Shown piece by piece: positions 1 through 13,389 of a stretch of DNA of 64,000 nucleotides (position 1 is the first letter of the stretch; every line of letters begins with the position of its first letter). A program made the position numbers and the translations under genes. The notes below the pieces were generated by a model, which was given only the letters and a program-made list of their open reading frames with translations, did no database searches and was not told where the DNA came from. Source of the stretch: Garcia nutans (taxonomy: Eukaryota > Streptophyta > Magnoliopsida > Malpighiales > Euphorbiaceae); assembly GCA_947685225.1 (NCBI GenBank), contig CANTUV010000011.1:63104501-63168500 (forward strand). The letters run 5' to 3'.

Positions 1-1226
1 TTTAAAATACTTATATAATTATTATTTATTAACAAAAAACGAACTTTATTTATTTTGCAATTATCTTCAATTTTGTACCAAAATCATATTAATGTAATAT
101 ATGCAATATTTTTATTAAAAATGAATTGATGATTAATTTATTTTCCAGATTTGAATATAAATCATTAGTAAACATTTCTATGATCTAATAATAAATTTAA
201 ATTATAATCCTTTTCTAATATTAAAAATAAAAAAAATGGATAACATTTTTTTCTCTTTGATGATGAGAGACAAAAAAAATCAATAATGTAGAATTTAGCT
301 AATTAGTTTTTTATTTTGACCGGCCATAGGCCAAAAGCCAAAAAATTCACCCTATTAAATATTAATGGCTGTGTTACAATTTAAAATTATAATTTTTAAA
401 ATTAAAAATTTAATGTTATGTAAATTCAATAAAAAATTAAACATTATTATTTTTTTAATGTATCCTCGGGCCTTTACTTCGACCGACACTTCAAGCTCTC
501 TTACTGTGAAAATGATACAAAGGATAATTTAGTAAAAATAGAATATATATATATATATATAATTATATACATAGGTTATGACAATAACATCTAAGAAACC
601 GAATAATGTAATAAACTTAATATAAATTCTTTTGGTTTTTAATTTGTCATCCACATTATAAAATATATTGTTACATTACTGTATAGACAAGTAAACACCT
701 AGAAAGTTGGTGTCCATGATGAGATCATTTGGATTAGAATATTGCTAATTAAATCAGAGAATGATTTGTGCATCAGCAAGAGGAGTATTTGAAGATTTCA
801 AAATACATTTAATAATTATTTAACAGAGTTGAGAAGAATTGATAGATTTTGTACAGCAAATGGGGGCAGTGCAGTACTTTTTCTAAGCAGGGGGAATAGA
901 GAGAGAATCATCTCAACACAATGACTAAGGATCTTTTTGTAGTTTCTATATGTAACTGAGTTACATGGGCGAGGAAAAAAATGTAAAACCAAAAGAAAAA
1001 AGCTCAACCTTTTACCATCAACCCAGCGATGATTAGGCACCCAAGAAAACTTGCCATAACATACAAAAGATCTCAAGATATGAGCAGCATAGGCTTCTTA
1101 TGCACCATCCTAGTTTGCAATTCAATTTGATGGTGAAAAACAACCCAATTTACAACTTGCATTTCTCCTGAACTGGAGAAAACACCAACCGCTGTCCAGA
1201 AATAGCTCTAAAGGTACTTGAACTCA
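1..1226. other. AT-rich flank downstream of the RGXT gene
   Basis: No gene is recognisable. The stretch is AT-rich, with a short (TA)n run near 545-560. The part just below 1227 is probably the 3' untranslated region of the minus-strand xylosyltransferase gene. The short open frames here resemble no known family. Confidence 0.5.
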
Positions 1227-3634
1227 TCATATTTTGCCAAGCGGGGATTCTTGAGCGTGATCATCTACCAACCAGAGGCCAAAATCATGGAACCGCTTTA
1301 TCTTCTTCTCAAAACCGGTAATGTAGTTGTTGTGAATAATAACATGTTTTCCTTTAGTTTCCTGCACCCATGTCTGGTTCTTGAAGTATAATCCTCCTGT
1401 TGGGAATGCTACTTGTGGCAGCAGGTACAGGTCCACCTACACCAAATAGTAAATGTCATGAAAACACAACATTCTGGAGTATGCAGACAAATTTAAGCAA
1501 AGATATGAAATGCTGCTGCTTTTGCTTTAAATACTACGTTAGCCTCAGGGTATTCTACTACAGCCACATCCCAGGGCAACTAAGCATTTCAAATATCCTA
1601 ACTGGGAATATAAGGCTATTCCAGAATTTTAGATCACCAATGCTAAGTGTTCCAGTTTCTAAATGAAGTAAAAAAGGTAATAACGAAATGGCAAACAAGA
1701 CAAACCTGCCCAGCAGTTTTATTTAATGCCCAGTTGAAAGCAGGCTGATCATTTGCTTTCTTGGCTTTGGACCATGGCTGAACTTGAAGTTCCTCAATCC
1801 ACTTCTTCATAACTAGCTTTGCTCCATTAGTAGGGCGAAGGAAAATCATGCAGCTGCATATATATGTGCGCCCCTTTTTCCCTGGAGGTGGCAAAGCATG
1901 GGAGTGGTTCAGAGGCTTTACCTGGGCATCCACAGGATAAAAGGCATTTCAAATCTTACAAGAAGATAACATAATGTTCTGTGTACAAACAAGCATCTTA
2001 TTTCTCATCAATTTGATGAATAGAAAAAGTTTTGGAAAGGGTACACAATGCAAGATTGAATAACACAGTTAGAAGCAATATCAAAATTGGTGTATAAATT
2101 TACTTCAACAACAATGATTCGCAGTCCTTTCCTGAAGTATAGCTCATTTTTACATAAAATAATATACAATTATGAAATTTTATTTTAAATGCAAATCAAT
2201 AGCTCATCTAGTATGTAGCTAACATCCGAAGGATCAAATAAGCTAGAGTTTGACATAGTGACAATACAAGGCAGCATTCTGAGTAGGGTGAAAATTGGTT
2301 TGATTAATTTTTAACTATTGTATGACCAACCCCTCACTCTTCCTGAAATGTGTAGTTCTGTAAAACACGGATTGAGTTATGATTGTGAAATTTAATAAGC
2401 GAAATTCAAGCCATTCAACTGCATGTCTGGTATCAGTAGCTCCATATTCCACAAATATAAGACATTTATAGTTCACAAGGAAACACATCAAAACTAGAAT
2501 ATGAGTAAGTATACTCACAGCAGCCATGTCATCCGTGAAGTACACATCATGCTTTCCCTCCAAATAGGGGAAGGGATCTCCTAACCAAACCATATCAACA
2601 TCATTGTACATAACACTATATCCAAGCTCTAAAATGTGCAGCAGGTGACGAGGTCTTCGGGATGTGAAATTAAAGAATCCCTATGCAAGGAAACAAATTA
2701 GATAATTTCAGAGATACGGTGCCTAATGAATCATTAAGCAAAAATTTGCAGGGAATGTAAGTAACTTTTCATGTGAAATAAGATATATTCTACGAATTAG
2801 GCCAAGAAGTCAATAGATAAACGTTCCATGAACCCCACCCTCAGGTAGTCTATCGTTTAATGAACATAGGGAAGAAAGGTTGAAAAATAAAACCATAATC
2901 ATAGAGCAACCGAATCCCCAAATTTCATTCCATCCAATGCTACAAAGATTAAAAAAATCATTGTGATTTATTGGCATTGAGTAGTGAGTAATGCAGCCAT
3001 TAACCAGACTTAAGCAATCATTACTATTTCAATTTGCTACGAATAGTTACTCAGTAAACAGACATTACCCACCAATTGCAAGCATAATTGAAGCTTAAAC
3101 TTCACTTTAAAGTAAAATAAAATGAAACCCACTCATTGAAAAAAGGGATTATACCTGAGAACCAAACTTATGGGCAGTTTGGGAATCAGGAGCTGGGGGA
3201 ACGAGCACGGCATGACCAGGCCACCTCTCATTGACCTTATAAAGCGTGGCATAATCCTCAGCAATGACAAGCACTTTATCCTGGTGCTTTTGCCTTGCAA
3301 TACTAATCAACCAATTGTTAAGAAACGGCAAGTAAGGCTGGCTAACAGCACAAACAATCACAGTCCCATTCTTAGCTACAAATGAAACGGCTTGGGCGAG
3401 CGTGTATTGACGCCATTTAGTAAGAGAAGGTCCAGTCACCGAGAAGAATCTCTCAGGCATCTCCGTCCATGGCATGAATACACCGAGAATTAGCATAAGA
3501 GCAAGCAAAGCTATAAGGCCAGTGCGGCTAAAGATTGAAATTTGTCTTTGAGAGTTGGAGGAATTGCGTGGTGATAATGGGTAAGGATCTGAGAGTACAC
3601 TATTGAGAGTTCTTTGGTGCAAAAAAGATGACAT
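1227..3634 (-). CDS. MGP4: Rhamnogalacturonan-II alpha-1,3-xylosyltransferase (RGXT/MGP4 family)
   Basis: Four coding exons on the minus strand: 3634-3155, 2680-2519, 1921-1706 and 1436-1227. All introns are GT-AG and all junctions are phase 0, giving 355 residues, near the usual ~360 for the family. The protein looks like a type II Golgi membrane protein: a short basic, serine-rich cytosolic tail, one membrane segment at about residues 39-55, then a lumenal nucleotide-diphospho-sugar transferase domain. A DxD metal/nucleotide-sugar motif (Asp-Val-Asp, residues 187-189, context YNDVDMVW) lies in exon 2. The family transfers xylose from UDP-xylose to fucose in pectic rhamnogalacturonan-II; loss of MGP4 impairs pollen tubes in Arabidopsis (family knowledge). 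The symbol marks the family; which of the RGXT paralogues this is cannot be decided here. No lesions were seen. Confidence 0.88.
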
Positions 3635-5440
3635 TGTTTAGCTCTATTGTATCTGTTTTACGAGAAATCGAGGATTTGAAGTACAATTGAGCTTTCAAAA
3701 TAGTGTTTGGATAGAGAAAATGAATGATTTTCAATTGTAGTGTTTGTAATTTGTAACGAATTCCGAGATCGGATCTGTGAGATTTTTGTTAACGGCAGTA
3801 TGGGTTACCGAGTGGGAAAGAGAGGACAGATGAATTTGCTTTTCCTGTATTTGGAGATTTGGGTTAAACGAGGGTCGGGTTTTATTTTCGGATCTATGTT
3901 CGGGTATTTGGAGTAGAGCAGGTGCTGTCCGGCTCCGATTATGAATTCACACACGCACTCAGCACGTGCTTGAAAGAAGTAAGTAAATTCAATCCTCTCC
4001 AAATTAGTATGTTCAATAACTAAATATTATTGAGTTTGGATCTTTAAGTCTTCAGATTACTGATACAAGTCTTTTTTATATATTAAAAAAAAATTGAACG
4101 TTAATGTTTCATTGAACCTATGTTTAGAACTTACTAATTTGGTGTTAGAATTTTATTTAGAAAAAACAAAAACACATGAACATCATTTGAAGAAAATATC
4201 GTCTATTAGTTCATTTAATACTAAATTCTCAGAAATTGTACAAATGTCGTTTGATGGTAACGTTGAGTAATGGGTTTTCAGTAGAGGATCTCCAAATTCA
4301 GCTGCATTTTTCTTTATCAATATCATTATCAATGATATTCTGAATTAGGAAAAATAAAAAAATTAAAAGAAAATACAATTTTAAGTTGAAAAGTTCCTCG
4401 ATAGGTGATAAAATTGGTATGAATGTTTAATAGATGATAAAGAAGATTAATTATCGTTGCCCATGCCCCATGCTCACAAAAGAAAATGAAATCCAAACGG
4501 ACACAAAAGTTAAAAAACACATTTCTCAGCTACTTTGCCCATATCAGGATTAGGTAGTCACATCAAATCCATTCTTTTTCAATCTGAAATATTTCTTATT
4601 CAAGATTTTATGCTTTCATAGCTGGGAAATTCTATAGCAATTAGCAACTTCGTTTTAACATTATTTATCAGAACAAGTGATTAAAGTAGAGAGTTTTATA
4701 AGGTCAATGGCGGGTTAAAAACCCTTATTTTTACACAGAAATTTTGAGGCTGTTAACTATTAGGAGATACTATAATTTTTATTTTCCTATTTTGAGAAAA
4801 GCAAAATAGACACAGCGAGCAAGAAATAGGGACGGCAGAAATATATATCTATCCTCTCTTGAAGTAAAAATTGATATATAGATCAACAGCTAGATAAATG
4901 ACAGAGCAAAATGAAGAATCCACACAACTTGCTATATTCAAAGAGCAAAAGTAAATCAAAGAACAAATTGTGGACAAATGAATAATTGAATATAATTAAA
5001 TTGCTAAGAGACTACAATGGTTTTGAAAACCATGACTTGAGTCTTTAATGGAAGATAATACAGCAAACACTAAATCTGGTATCATGAATGATAGGCATCT
5101 TGAGCCATATCAAAAACATGATAATTATTTAGCATTATCATCAACCTACAATTATTAGCATTATCATCAACCTACAATTATTAGCATTATACACATAACC
5201 CAGGGGAAAAGATAATAGTGATTATCTTCATTACTAGATTCTTATACACAATACGCTAATTATTGGAACCAAATATAAGGATTAGAGTGGAATTAAATAT
5301 ATTTGAGCAACTGACTAATTAGTGACCTCAAAAAGAGCTCATTATCGACAAGAAGAGAGACATTTACTGCCACCTTAAATGGATGTAATTGGGTTGTCAA
5401 CAGGCTGGCATAAACAATTTCTTTGCCGACACTGGAGAGT
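3635..5440. other. Intergenic region with the RGXT upstream region
   Basis: Holds the 5' untranslated and promoter region of the minus-strand RGXT gene (just above 3634) and the 3' side of the ABIL gene (below 5441). A small tandem repeat lies at 5122-5190 (listed separately). No further gene was recognised. Confidence 0.5.
5122..5190. repeat. 26-bp minisatellite, about 2.5 copies
   Basis: The unit, roughly 'attagcattatcatcaacct' plus 'acaatt', is present almost identically twice, followed by a partial third copy ending at 'ttagcattat'. It lies in the intergenic DNA downstream of the ABIL gene. Confidence 0.8.
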
Positions 5441-8400
5441 TTATGAGACAGGGCTAGCCTTCACCTTCAGCGTTTTCTGTTTGACAAAGAAAGCTGCTAG
5501 CATACTTTTACTGCGAGCAGAAGCATGTACCATCTCCCGCCTTGGGTTCTCAAATGACCTGAATGCTGTCAAAGGCTTAGAACCCTCTAATGATTCCTGC
5601 AAAAGGAAAATACTGCATAAGCAATCTTCTCCACAAAGGTCTCAAATACGATTAAAATGCATAGACATCAGGATAGCATAGATTATATCATCAGATAATT
5701 TAACCACACGCAAAATTCAACATGCCTGCATTCCAATAGCACATACAGGAAAATCTCACTGGAAATTCTCCTAACAAATAAAATGATACAGCGGCCAGCA
5801 AATATGAGTCTTTTCTTGATGGATTGATCAGGAAATTTCAGTAATTAACCAGCAGAAAAAAGTAACCGATAATTAGCTTAGTAGAACTCTATGAAATAAA
5901 ATGTATCCTATTTCAATTATGACTCATTCAAGCAAATATTTCAACACAGTTGAGTTGCTAAAAAACATCATTTTGAATACGCACACTGACACAAGCCAAG
6001 ACATGGTCCGAATTTTTTGCCTTGGAACACTAGAAATATATTAAACAAACTAGTGGATTTTACAAGAATTCTGAAAATATATCAAACACACTAGCTGATA
6101 CAATATATCCAAAAATTAGCTGAGGGATACTTCAATTTGCTTGATCTATAGTCTGCAATTTCCTAGTCAGTCACAATGGCTGGAACTGCCCACGTGAGTG
6201 CTGAATCATCAACTAAAATCCAATCAATTTGTAGTGCTTCCTGGTTCCACTTGTTTGAAAGGTTAAAAATCTCCATGAATTAACAAGGATTGAACATACC
6301 ATACTCTTATAAAGGAAAAATATAAACAAGCGATCTGCTGCTTCGCATCTCTGTTGAAGGCATATGGCAATAACCAATATATTCTAGAATTAATAGATCC
6401 CAGCTCTTAAATATTCTTAATACGGAAAGACACCATTGTTGCAGTACACTACTTTCAATTGTAAGGTAGTCCATTCTTACTTCAGAAAGAAATTTGAGCA
6501 ATGGTATCAAAGATACATGAAGTTTCTCATAATCCACCATGTTCAATCGACAACACCAAAACCATGATTATTTGCAGATTAACAGAAAGTTTGTGTCCAA
6601 GTCCAGCTTCCCTATACTTGCATATGAAATGGACAATGATAAAACCAGGACAAAGAGTGAGCACGGAAGTATCCCAAAGCAACAGCTTCCATGATTTCCA
6701 TTCACACAGTAAGAGAATCTAGATAAATGAATCATGTGGCCTTAATAGTATTTCAATCAACACCCGCCATCTGGATTTGGACTAGTAGCAATACTATGCC
6801 TACATTTAAGATGAAGGCTTTCTGTGGCCAAAACTCATACACCACTTATAATCAAAGTACAAGCTCTAGTCAGAATCAAAGAACAACAAAAAGCTAAAAA
6901 GAATGAAAACAATCAACACATGCACTTGTCAAGTATAAGCTCCTGAGTATTGGCCTTTTAAGACAGCTTCATAAAAGATATGTATAAGAAATGTAATACA
7001 ATCTGCAAAATGCACTCAACCAAATGGGTTACAAGAAATCAAGAGAAAACATAAGAAAAATTTCAAGCAAACAGCAAGCCAAGAAAAAGCCCATATGATA
7101 ATTTACTTCTTTTTATTTATTTGTCATTCAATTCTTTTAATAATCAATCATGCACTTAGAAAAATGTTGGACATGTCTGGGTTCTTGCTGATTTTGAAAT
7201 TACCCTGCGTGTGGCACCAAATGTTTGCATGACTGCACCAGACACAGGACTTCCACTTGATAGCTGCACAAAAGCTCCTGATGATTTCGTTCGCATACTC
7301 TCTTCTTTATCTGCTAGCATAAGTGTCAAATACATAGTTATCATATATCTGATGCATCCCACTTATGAGCAGCTTTTACAGTTAAAAAGTGTGTTTATTT
7401 CATACATACCCAATAGTTGAAAAATAGCAGCAGATTTTCCAGAAGTTTTTGTGTCCTCGACGCTGAATGATAAGGACATGTCAAATACTTTCAAATCTCA
7501 AAAAGTTATTATAGGCCATAAATACATAAATAGAAAAATAAAGCTTCATCCCATATTGAAAAATCACGCAAGAGCTTTGATAAGTAACCTTGTCAAAGCA
7601 TGTGAAGTCCCTTTCAATGTAGACTTGGTCTCACAGGCTAAGTGCCATGAAAGAGTTTTGGATGCTGGAGAACCTGGCATAAGAAATTTTGATCTGTAAT
7701 TTGGAACTCCCTCACCAAAAAATGTGACAATGAAATGTGAAAAAAAAATATATTAAAAACCATTTAAAGCATGTGGGCAGCTGAAAAAACCTATACCTGA
7801 AGGCTGGAGCCGTTTAGCCTGAAATGGATTAGGCCTTGCATCAGTCTGAATGTGGGGGCCAAAATGTACCTTTTTATTGACAGAATCTAGTAAAGATAGG
7901 GAAGCAAAGAAAATAGAGTGAGAATGTGATGTAATGCTTTATCAATTGGTTATCTCTGCAAGAAGGTAAAGGTGACAAGGCTTACTTGGTAAAGTATAGT
8001 GTTTATGGTGTCTTGGGATGAATGCCAACAGCTGCTGCTGCCTTAGACCCTCCTTATCCATATACGTTTGGCATGTGAGAAGTTGCTGGCATTGACATAA
8101 TAAAAATGACTCAGGCCCATCCATTTCATATTTTTTTCTTTATAAGATAAATTCAGACAGGTGTGAGAAATTACCTGATTTATACAAGAAACCTTTAGGT
8201 CCATCGTTGAGACATCTAAAGTTTGTTGCTCAAGAAGGTCAGTTAACTTGTAAGCCACAGTCCCAAGATGATCAACAGCATTGACAAGTGCTCGCACAGC
8301 ATAATCTTTCAGGTTGTCCAGCACCCTGTACCACAACATAAAAAGATAAGTCTCAAGGATAAGCAGAGGACGGATGCATGTAGTCCAAATGAGCAAGAAA

Positions 8401-9747
8401 TCAGTTTATACTAGCTTGCTGAAGTCATACTAAACACCCATGCCTCAGACATAAACCTTTAAAAAGATACACTCAAAACAAGCTATTGTTAATTCATCCA
8501 GAACTGCATGCCATGTTTTCTTCCAGCCGTCAACTCTAAAAGGGTTAGCCTAAGTAGATACCTGCAGACCTCTCAAAGTGTAGACTTGGGAAGTGCTTAG
8601 ATGTGTAGTTGGAAATCAATAAATAGCATTTAGTCTCCCACCTGAATAGTTTAAGGCATTTAGTAAAGTTTTCCATCTGAAAAAAAAAACAAACTCCACT
8701 AGCCGGCAGTTCAATTTTTAACTAAAATGCTAAAAACTACAATTTCTAGCTGTTAGTGGTTGGACTTTCAACTGCCAATTACCAAGTCTAACACTGACAA
8801 CTACCAACATCCAACCACAATTTGCACTCAGTGATCCCTTATAATCCATATCCTAGATGTTGAACGTTGGCTATAAAATCCTATATGTGGTTTTTCAAGA
8901 ATTCTGAAGTACTCATGATACAATCTGATCATTAAATTTTCCAGTTCCATAAAACCACGGCTAAGCAATTAAACTTGGCTTGCAATTCCATTCGAAGAAA
9001 GAAATAAACAGAGATCTTACACAGAAAAGCTATATGTGGGACTCACAGTCTCATGCAATCTTTATATTCATAAGGTCAACAGGAACTCACTCGTGGAGCA
9101 ATCCTAGGCTTTCACAATAACTTGCAAATGCAGCTAAATTGCCCAATGAGTGCGTCAAGTAAAAGCAAAAGAATTGGAAGAAAGGCCTTACATCTGCTTC
9201 TGCTCACTGTGAAGATAAGACTTCTCACAATACTCAGCAGCAGAATAAAGTTGAGGCCTCAAGTTTTTTAGCTCCTGTTAAAAACAATCCACAACTATCA
9301 CATTGGTAATATACAAGGCAAAAACAACAGCACTCACTCACCCGTAGAAAGGATCAATTGGCTGTTAATGTTCTTTAACAAAACACCATACACTTGATAA
9401 TACAAATACAAAAACAAATAGACAAAACACAAGAGTCCAACAAGTTGACAAACAAAACTAGTCAGAACTTCAATTTCCCCTTCCTCCATGCTCACACATA
9501 AAGCAATCAGCCAACCTCAAATAACATTGAATTAAAAATCAAACAGTAATCAAAAAATAAAAACAGATGGACAAAAACCAGATCAAATAATAACCAGAAA
9601 TCCATATCAGATCTAGTATCAACATTTACACAATATATAATAAAAGAAATATACCTGCAAGGCTTTGACAAAGCTTTTGCTACGCTCCATGGAAACCTCA
9701 TCGAAGGTCATGGCTGGACTTTCCAGCTTCATTTGGTCCATTTCCAT
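5441..9747 (-). CDS. ABIL1: ABI1-like protein (SCAR/WAVE regulatory complex subunit, ABIL1 type)
   Basis: Nine coding exons on the minus strand: 9747-9655, 9274-9192, 8325-8175, 8085-7986, 7886-7797, 7706-7589, 7462-7410, 7313-7204 and 5596-5441. Phases join exactly with GT-AG splice sites, giving 317 residues. The N-terminal half is the conserved ABI helical region (for example LDNLKDYAVRALVNAVDHLG and TYMDKEGLRQQQLLAFIPRH); the C-terminal half is Ser/Pro-rich and ends in AFFVKQKTLKVKASPVS. Plant ABI-like proteins lack the SH3 domain of animal Abi, and none is seen here. The protein should bind SCAR/WAVE and help activate ARP2/3-driven actin nucleation (family knowledge). The last intron is long (about 1.6 kb). 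ABIL1 rather than ABIL2-4 is inferred mainly from the neighbouring genes. The start at 9747 is the first ATG giving the family-like N terminus; no better upstream start was seen. Confidence 0.88.
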
Positions 9748-10857
9748 AAGAATATCAGTAATCAATCTTGTTGAAGAATGAATTGATTTATACAAACCCT
9801 AGAAGCATAAAAAAAATCAAATAAAAAAAATTTTCACGGACTTGTTAATTTGTTAATATAATAAGAATGTTAAAAATATATATATTATATAAATAGTTAG
9901 ATTTAGAGTTAGGTTATGGTGGGAGAGCGAAGAAAGAGAGAGAAAAAGTGAGAAAGTAGAGCTTTAAGAGGGAGTGAAGTAGAAGCGATTCCAGAGATTG
10001 GGAATTGTAAAATTTTGTTTGGAGCTAATGGCAAGTTAAAATGACTTTGTCTTTGAGACAAGACAATGCATTTATTTGCTTGGAGAGTGTTTATTTGCGG
10101 GTACTGGTCTGGTAGTTGACGATGGAAAGACTTCAGTAAGACGAATCGTTTCGGATCCAAAATTTAGAAAAAAATTAAAATTTTAAATTAACGGCAATCG
10201 TCGTTTTCTTTTATAGGTTGATATGAAAAGACGATTTTGCCCTACTTCAGACAGTGATTTTGCCTAGTTATTCCTGATGGAATAATTAACAAAATGGTCA
10301 ATTTATGTTACCGTTGCAATGCAGCATCCAGGTCAGCACCGCGCCTACCTTCGAAGAGATAGGAGAGATCACCAATTGACGGCTGGATTTTCTCACGGCT
10401 GGCGAATATAAATTATAAAAAACATTGACCAAAAAAATATATAAATTATAAAAAATGAAGATAATTAAAAAAAATTCTCTGATATTTTATTTTTCTGTGA
10501 GAGAGATTATAATTTATTATAAAGTTTTTTAACCACGAAAATCAAACCCAACTCAACCATATTCGGTTGAATGCATTTTTAGTTCAATGCTATTAAAAGC
10601 GATTTTAAATTGAAAAATCTCAATCTCAAACTAAATCATTCATATTCATTAGAATTAAGACTTGTGAAGGGAATTAAGCATCAAAACCTAATCAAATTCA
10701 AAATTAAAAATAATCCATTTTTTACGAAATTCAATTATTAAAAATCAAATGTAATTATGCAAAAAAAAAAGCTTTTATTTGAAGATATTGCAAAGAAAAA
10801 TGAAAATGTCTCTATTTATGAAATAAATACAGAAAACATAAAAACATTGCATGCTTA
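9748..10857. other. ABIL1 upstream region and AT-rich spacer
   Basis: Includes the probable 5' untranslated region and promoter of the minus-strand ABIL1 gene (a purine-rich stretch at 9905-9985 on the plus strand, pyrimidine-rich in the sense of the gene). Beyond about 10400 it is AT-rich with nothing recognised. Confidence 0.45.
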
Positions 10858-12184
10858 GGGGGTGTTTCTCAAAACTGGTGCTTTTCAGCTTATTTGTGAA
10901 TAAGTGATTTTTAGATTATAATCAGATTAAAAATAATCAGTTAAGCGTTTCTGTAAACTAGTTAATAATCAGCTGATAATCAGTTTATAATCAGTTAAGT
11001 GTTTCTGTAAAACCAGCTTATAATCAGTTTTTAATTGCAGAAACTGTTAAAATGACTAAACTGTCCTTGTATTTATTTATTATATAAAAGTGATCTTTTA
11101 AGTGTCAATTTAAAATTTATTTTTCAATAATAATAATAATAAGTACTCCATAAATTTTAATATTGGTGTTGTCAATAAGCTACACAAATTAAAAAATACC
11201 ATCTAAATATTTTCAAATTAATTAGAATTACAGAAATATTTTTAATTAGATAAAAAAGTGAATATTGTTTTTAATAATTATTTTTAGATATTGAACATAT
11301 GAATTCTTTTAATATTAAAAAAATTAATATTGGTGTCATCAAATAATTATATAAATAAAAAACTACCATGTAAATATTACCAAATTAATTAGAATCTTGA
11401 AATTTTTTTTTTGAAAGAATCCTGAAAAATAATTTTAATTACACAAAAAATGGACATTGTTCTTAAATAAACTTAAATAGGATTAAAGTTCATTTGCGAT
11501 CATATCACGCACTGTCATCCAATACTGAGGGTCTTCTCCTTGCCTATGAACATCCTCTTGAACATATCGGTCATGTGTGTCATCTAAGTGAGGTTGATAT
11601 GATTCATCTTCGGCTCTCTCAAATGCATCATCCGGATCATTCCTCTTTCGAATGTAATTGTGTAATGCCATTGTCGCAAGTACAATATCAACTTAAGTTT
11701 CAAAGCTATAATTGACCTTTATGTCTCCCAAAATTGACCACCTAGCTTTTCATACCCTAAAAGTCCGCTCCACAACATTTCTACATGAGGAATGCAAAAA
11801 ATTAAACTTCTCCTTCTTACCTCGTGGTCTACGAGATGAGGGTGTTTGCGCACGACGAAATTCTTGCAAATGGTATCGAATATTCTGCCCTTTGTACGGA
11901 GCCATGAATCCACGTGTGTGCGCATAACCTGTATCAACCAAATAATATTTGTCGTTCTCTGGTAATGAAAATTTTAGCTCTGGACGTCTCAATGTCTCTG
12001 AAAGAATGCGACTGTCATGCGCAGCTCCTTCCCAACCAGCAACAACAAATGTGAAGCACATATTGAAGTCAACAACTGCTAATATATTTTGTGTTGGATA
12101 CATTTTTTTGCCAATATATGGTATTTCAGAACCTCGAGGCAACTTTGCTTTAATATGAGTGCCATCTATCGCATCAATACAATC
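10858..12184 (-). mobile_element. Decayed PIF/Harbinger DNA transposon, one end missing
   Basis: A plausible terminal inverted repeat begins at 10858 (GGGGGTGTTTCTCAAAACTG) next to a TTA trinucleotide (10855-10857), the target size used by PIF/Harbinger elements. Just inside lie two 24-bp near-identical subterminal repeats (10934-10957 and 10988-11011, one mismatch). The transposase fragment follows on the minus strand. I could not find the matching opposite end between 12184 and 13400, so the element appears truncated or rearranged there. The right limit given is the edge of the transposase homology, not a proven element end. Confidence 0.7.
11483..12184 (-). pseudogene. PIF/Harbinger (HARBI1-like) transposase fragment with two nonsense codons
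   Basis: From 12184 the minus strand reads DCIDAIDGTHIK, continues through CFTFVVAGWEGAAHDSRIL and VVERTFRV, and ends in MALHNYIRKRND... with a natural stop at 11483. These are the conserved blocks of the Harbinger DDE nuclease; the Asp of AIDGTH, the Asp of AHDSR and the Glu of VVERTF are the expected catalytic residues and all remain. The frame holds throughout, but two stops interrupt it: a TGA where a Trp is expected (about 11752-11750) and a TAA where a Gln is expected (about 11694-11692). An acceptor-like 'ttatag' precedes 12184, so this is probably the last exon. The N-terminal part is not seen. Confidence 0.85.
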
Positions 12185-13389
12185 CTATAAAATAAATAAA
12201 TAATATATATTTTTACCATATCTTAGTTTGATGGTCATAAATATTATTACTTTGATTTAGATCTCACATTGGAGTTTTAATTATTTTTCTCTCATCCATG
12301 TAATTAATAAAAAAAATTATGGATATTTCATAATTTGAATTAAAATATCATACTTTATAGATATTATTTTATAATATAAGAGCATTATTAATCATGTAGC
12401 AATGATGTAGTAATGGATAAAGAGATATATATAAATGGTACTGTCTGCAATAAAGTGCCAGTTGATGCCTGCCTATAAGAAGCCCTTGATTTCCTATACG
12501 CTGCTCCTTTTCTTGGTATTTACAATGTCAACAATTTCTTTTATCAATCAACAATTTCTTTTATCAACTTCATAATAATACATTTAATAATGTTTTGTCA
12601 TAATGATGGCATTAACTTGGTGCCTCTGCACCAAAAAAATCTAAAATCAACACAGAGATGTTGATTTTAAGTGGTCCTTGCTCAACAATTTCGTCGACTT
12701 CCTGAATTTGTTTTCTGCCAAAGGAACAAATGAGGCTGAAAGAAGAAACAAAACAATTTGTCTGAATTCTGAAACTGATGGCAAGAACTTGGAAACAATT
12801 TGTCTATTTACAAACAACCATCCGTAACTTCCTACAGTTGTATCCAACAATAACCTGGAGACAGTACTACTTAATCAAGTATTACCCAAAGATAAGTAGG
12901 AGTACATGTACAACTAAATTTGCTGAAATTTAAAATGAAAATTAATTTGTGTTTTATGTGAAAAATTAAAATCATATAAAATTTCCGTGATATCAACTTA
13001 AATATTCACTATTCATCAGATATTTAATCCCGCTGACATTTCCTGTCTCCAGCGGATAGGAAATTTTGTTTTAGCAAGTCCTAAAGATTGATATTGCATC
13101 TTTGTTACTCTAATTCTACTAAAATTAGGATGCATAGAGAAAAAAAAATTGAAAAAGTGAAATAATATATTTATACGTATAGAAGACAGACCTAGCATTT
13201 CTCCCAATTTTGACTCATATAGACACGATTTATACAAATCTTATACAAGCTCATATTTTCTGGCCAACACATCCATATTTTATGTAGCTAAAAACTATCT
13301 TCCAACCATGATGTTTTTATACAGGGAAGATTATGACCAAGATCCAGCTCATTATTTACTCCACCATGTACCAAAATTTGTAAATAACT
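12185..13389. other. Spacer between the Harbinger relic and the DUF2358 gene
   Basis: AT-rich, no gene recognised. A short tandem duplication of about 20 bp (unit 'caacaatttcttttatcaat') sits at 12529-12567. The region could contain the lost end of the Harbinger element, but no matching inverted repeat was found. Confidence 0.45.

Noticed and set aside
1400..1666. Plus-strand open frame overlapping the RGXT exons.
   Set aside because: It is antisense to a confidently identified exon and intron and has no family resemblance.
9909..10160. Open frame of 83 codons upstream of ABIL1 on the same strand.
   Set aside because: It resembles no family, lies in the promoter/leader of ABIL1, and is low in complexity.
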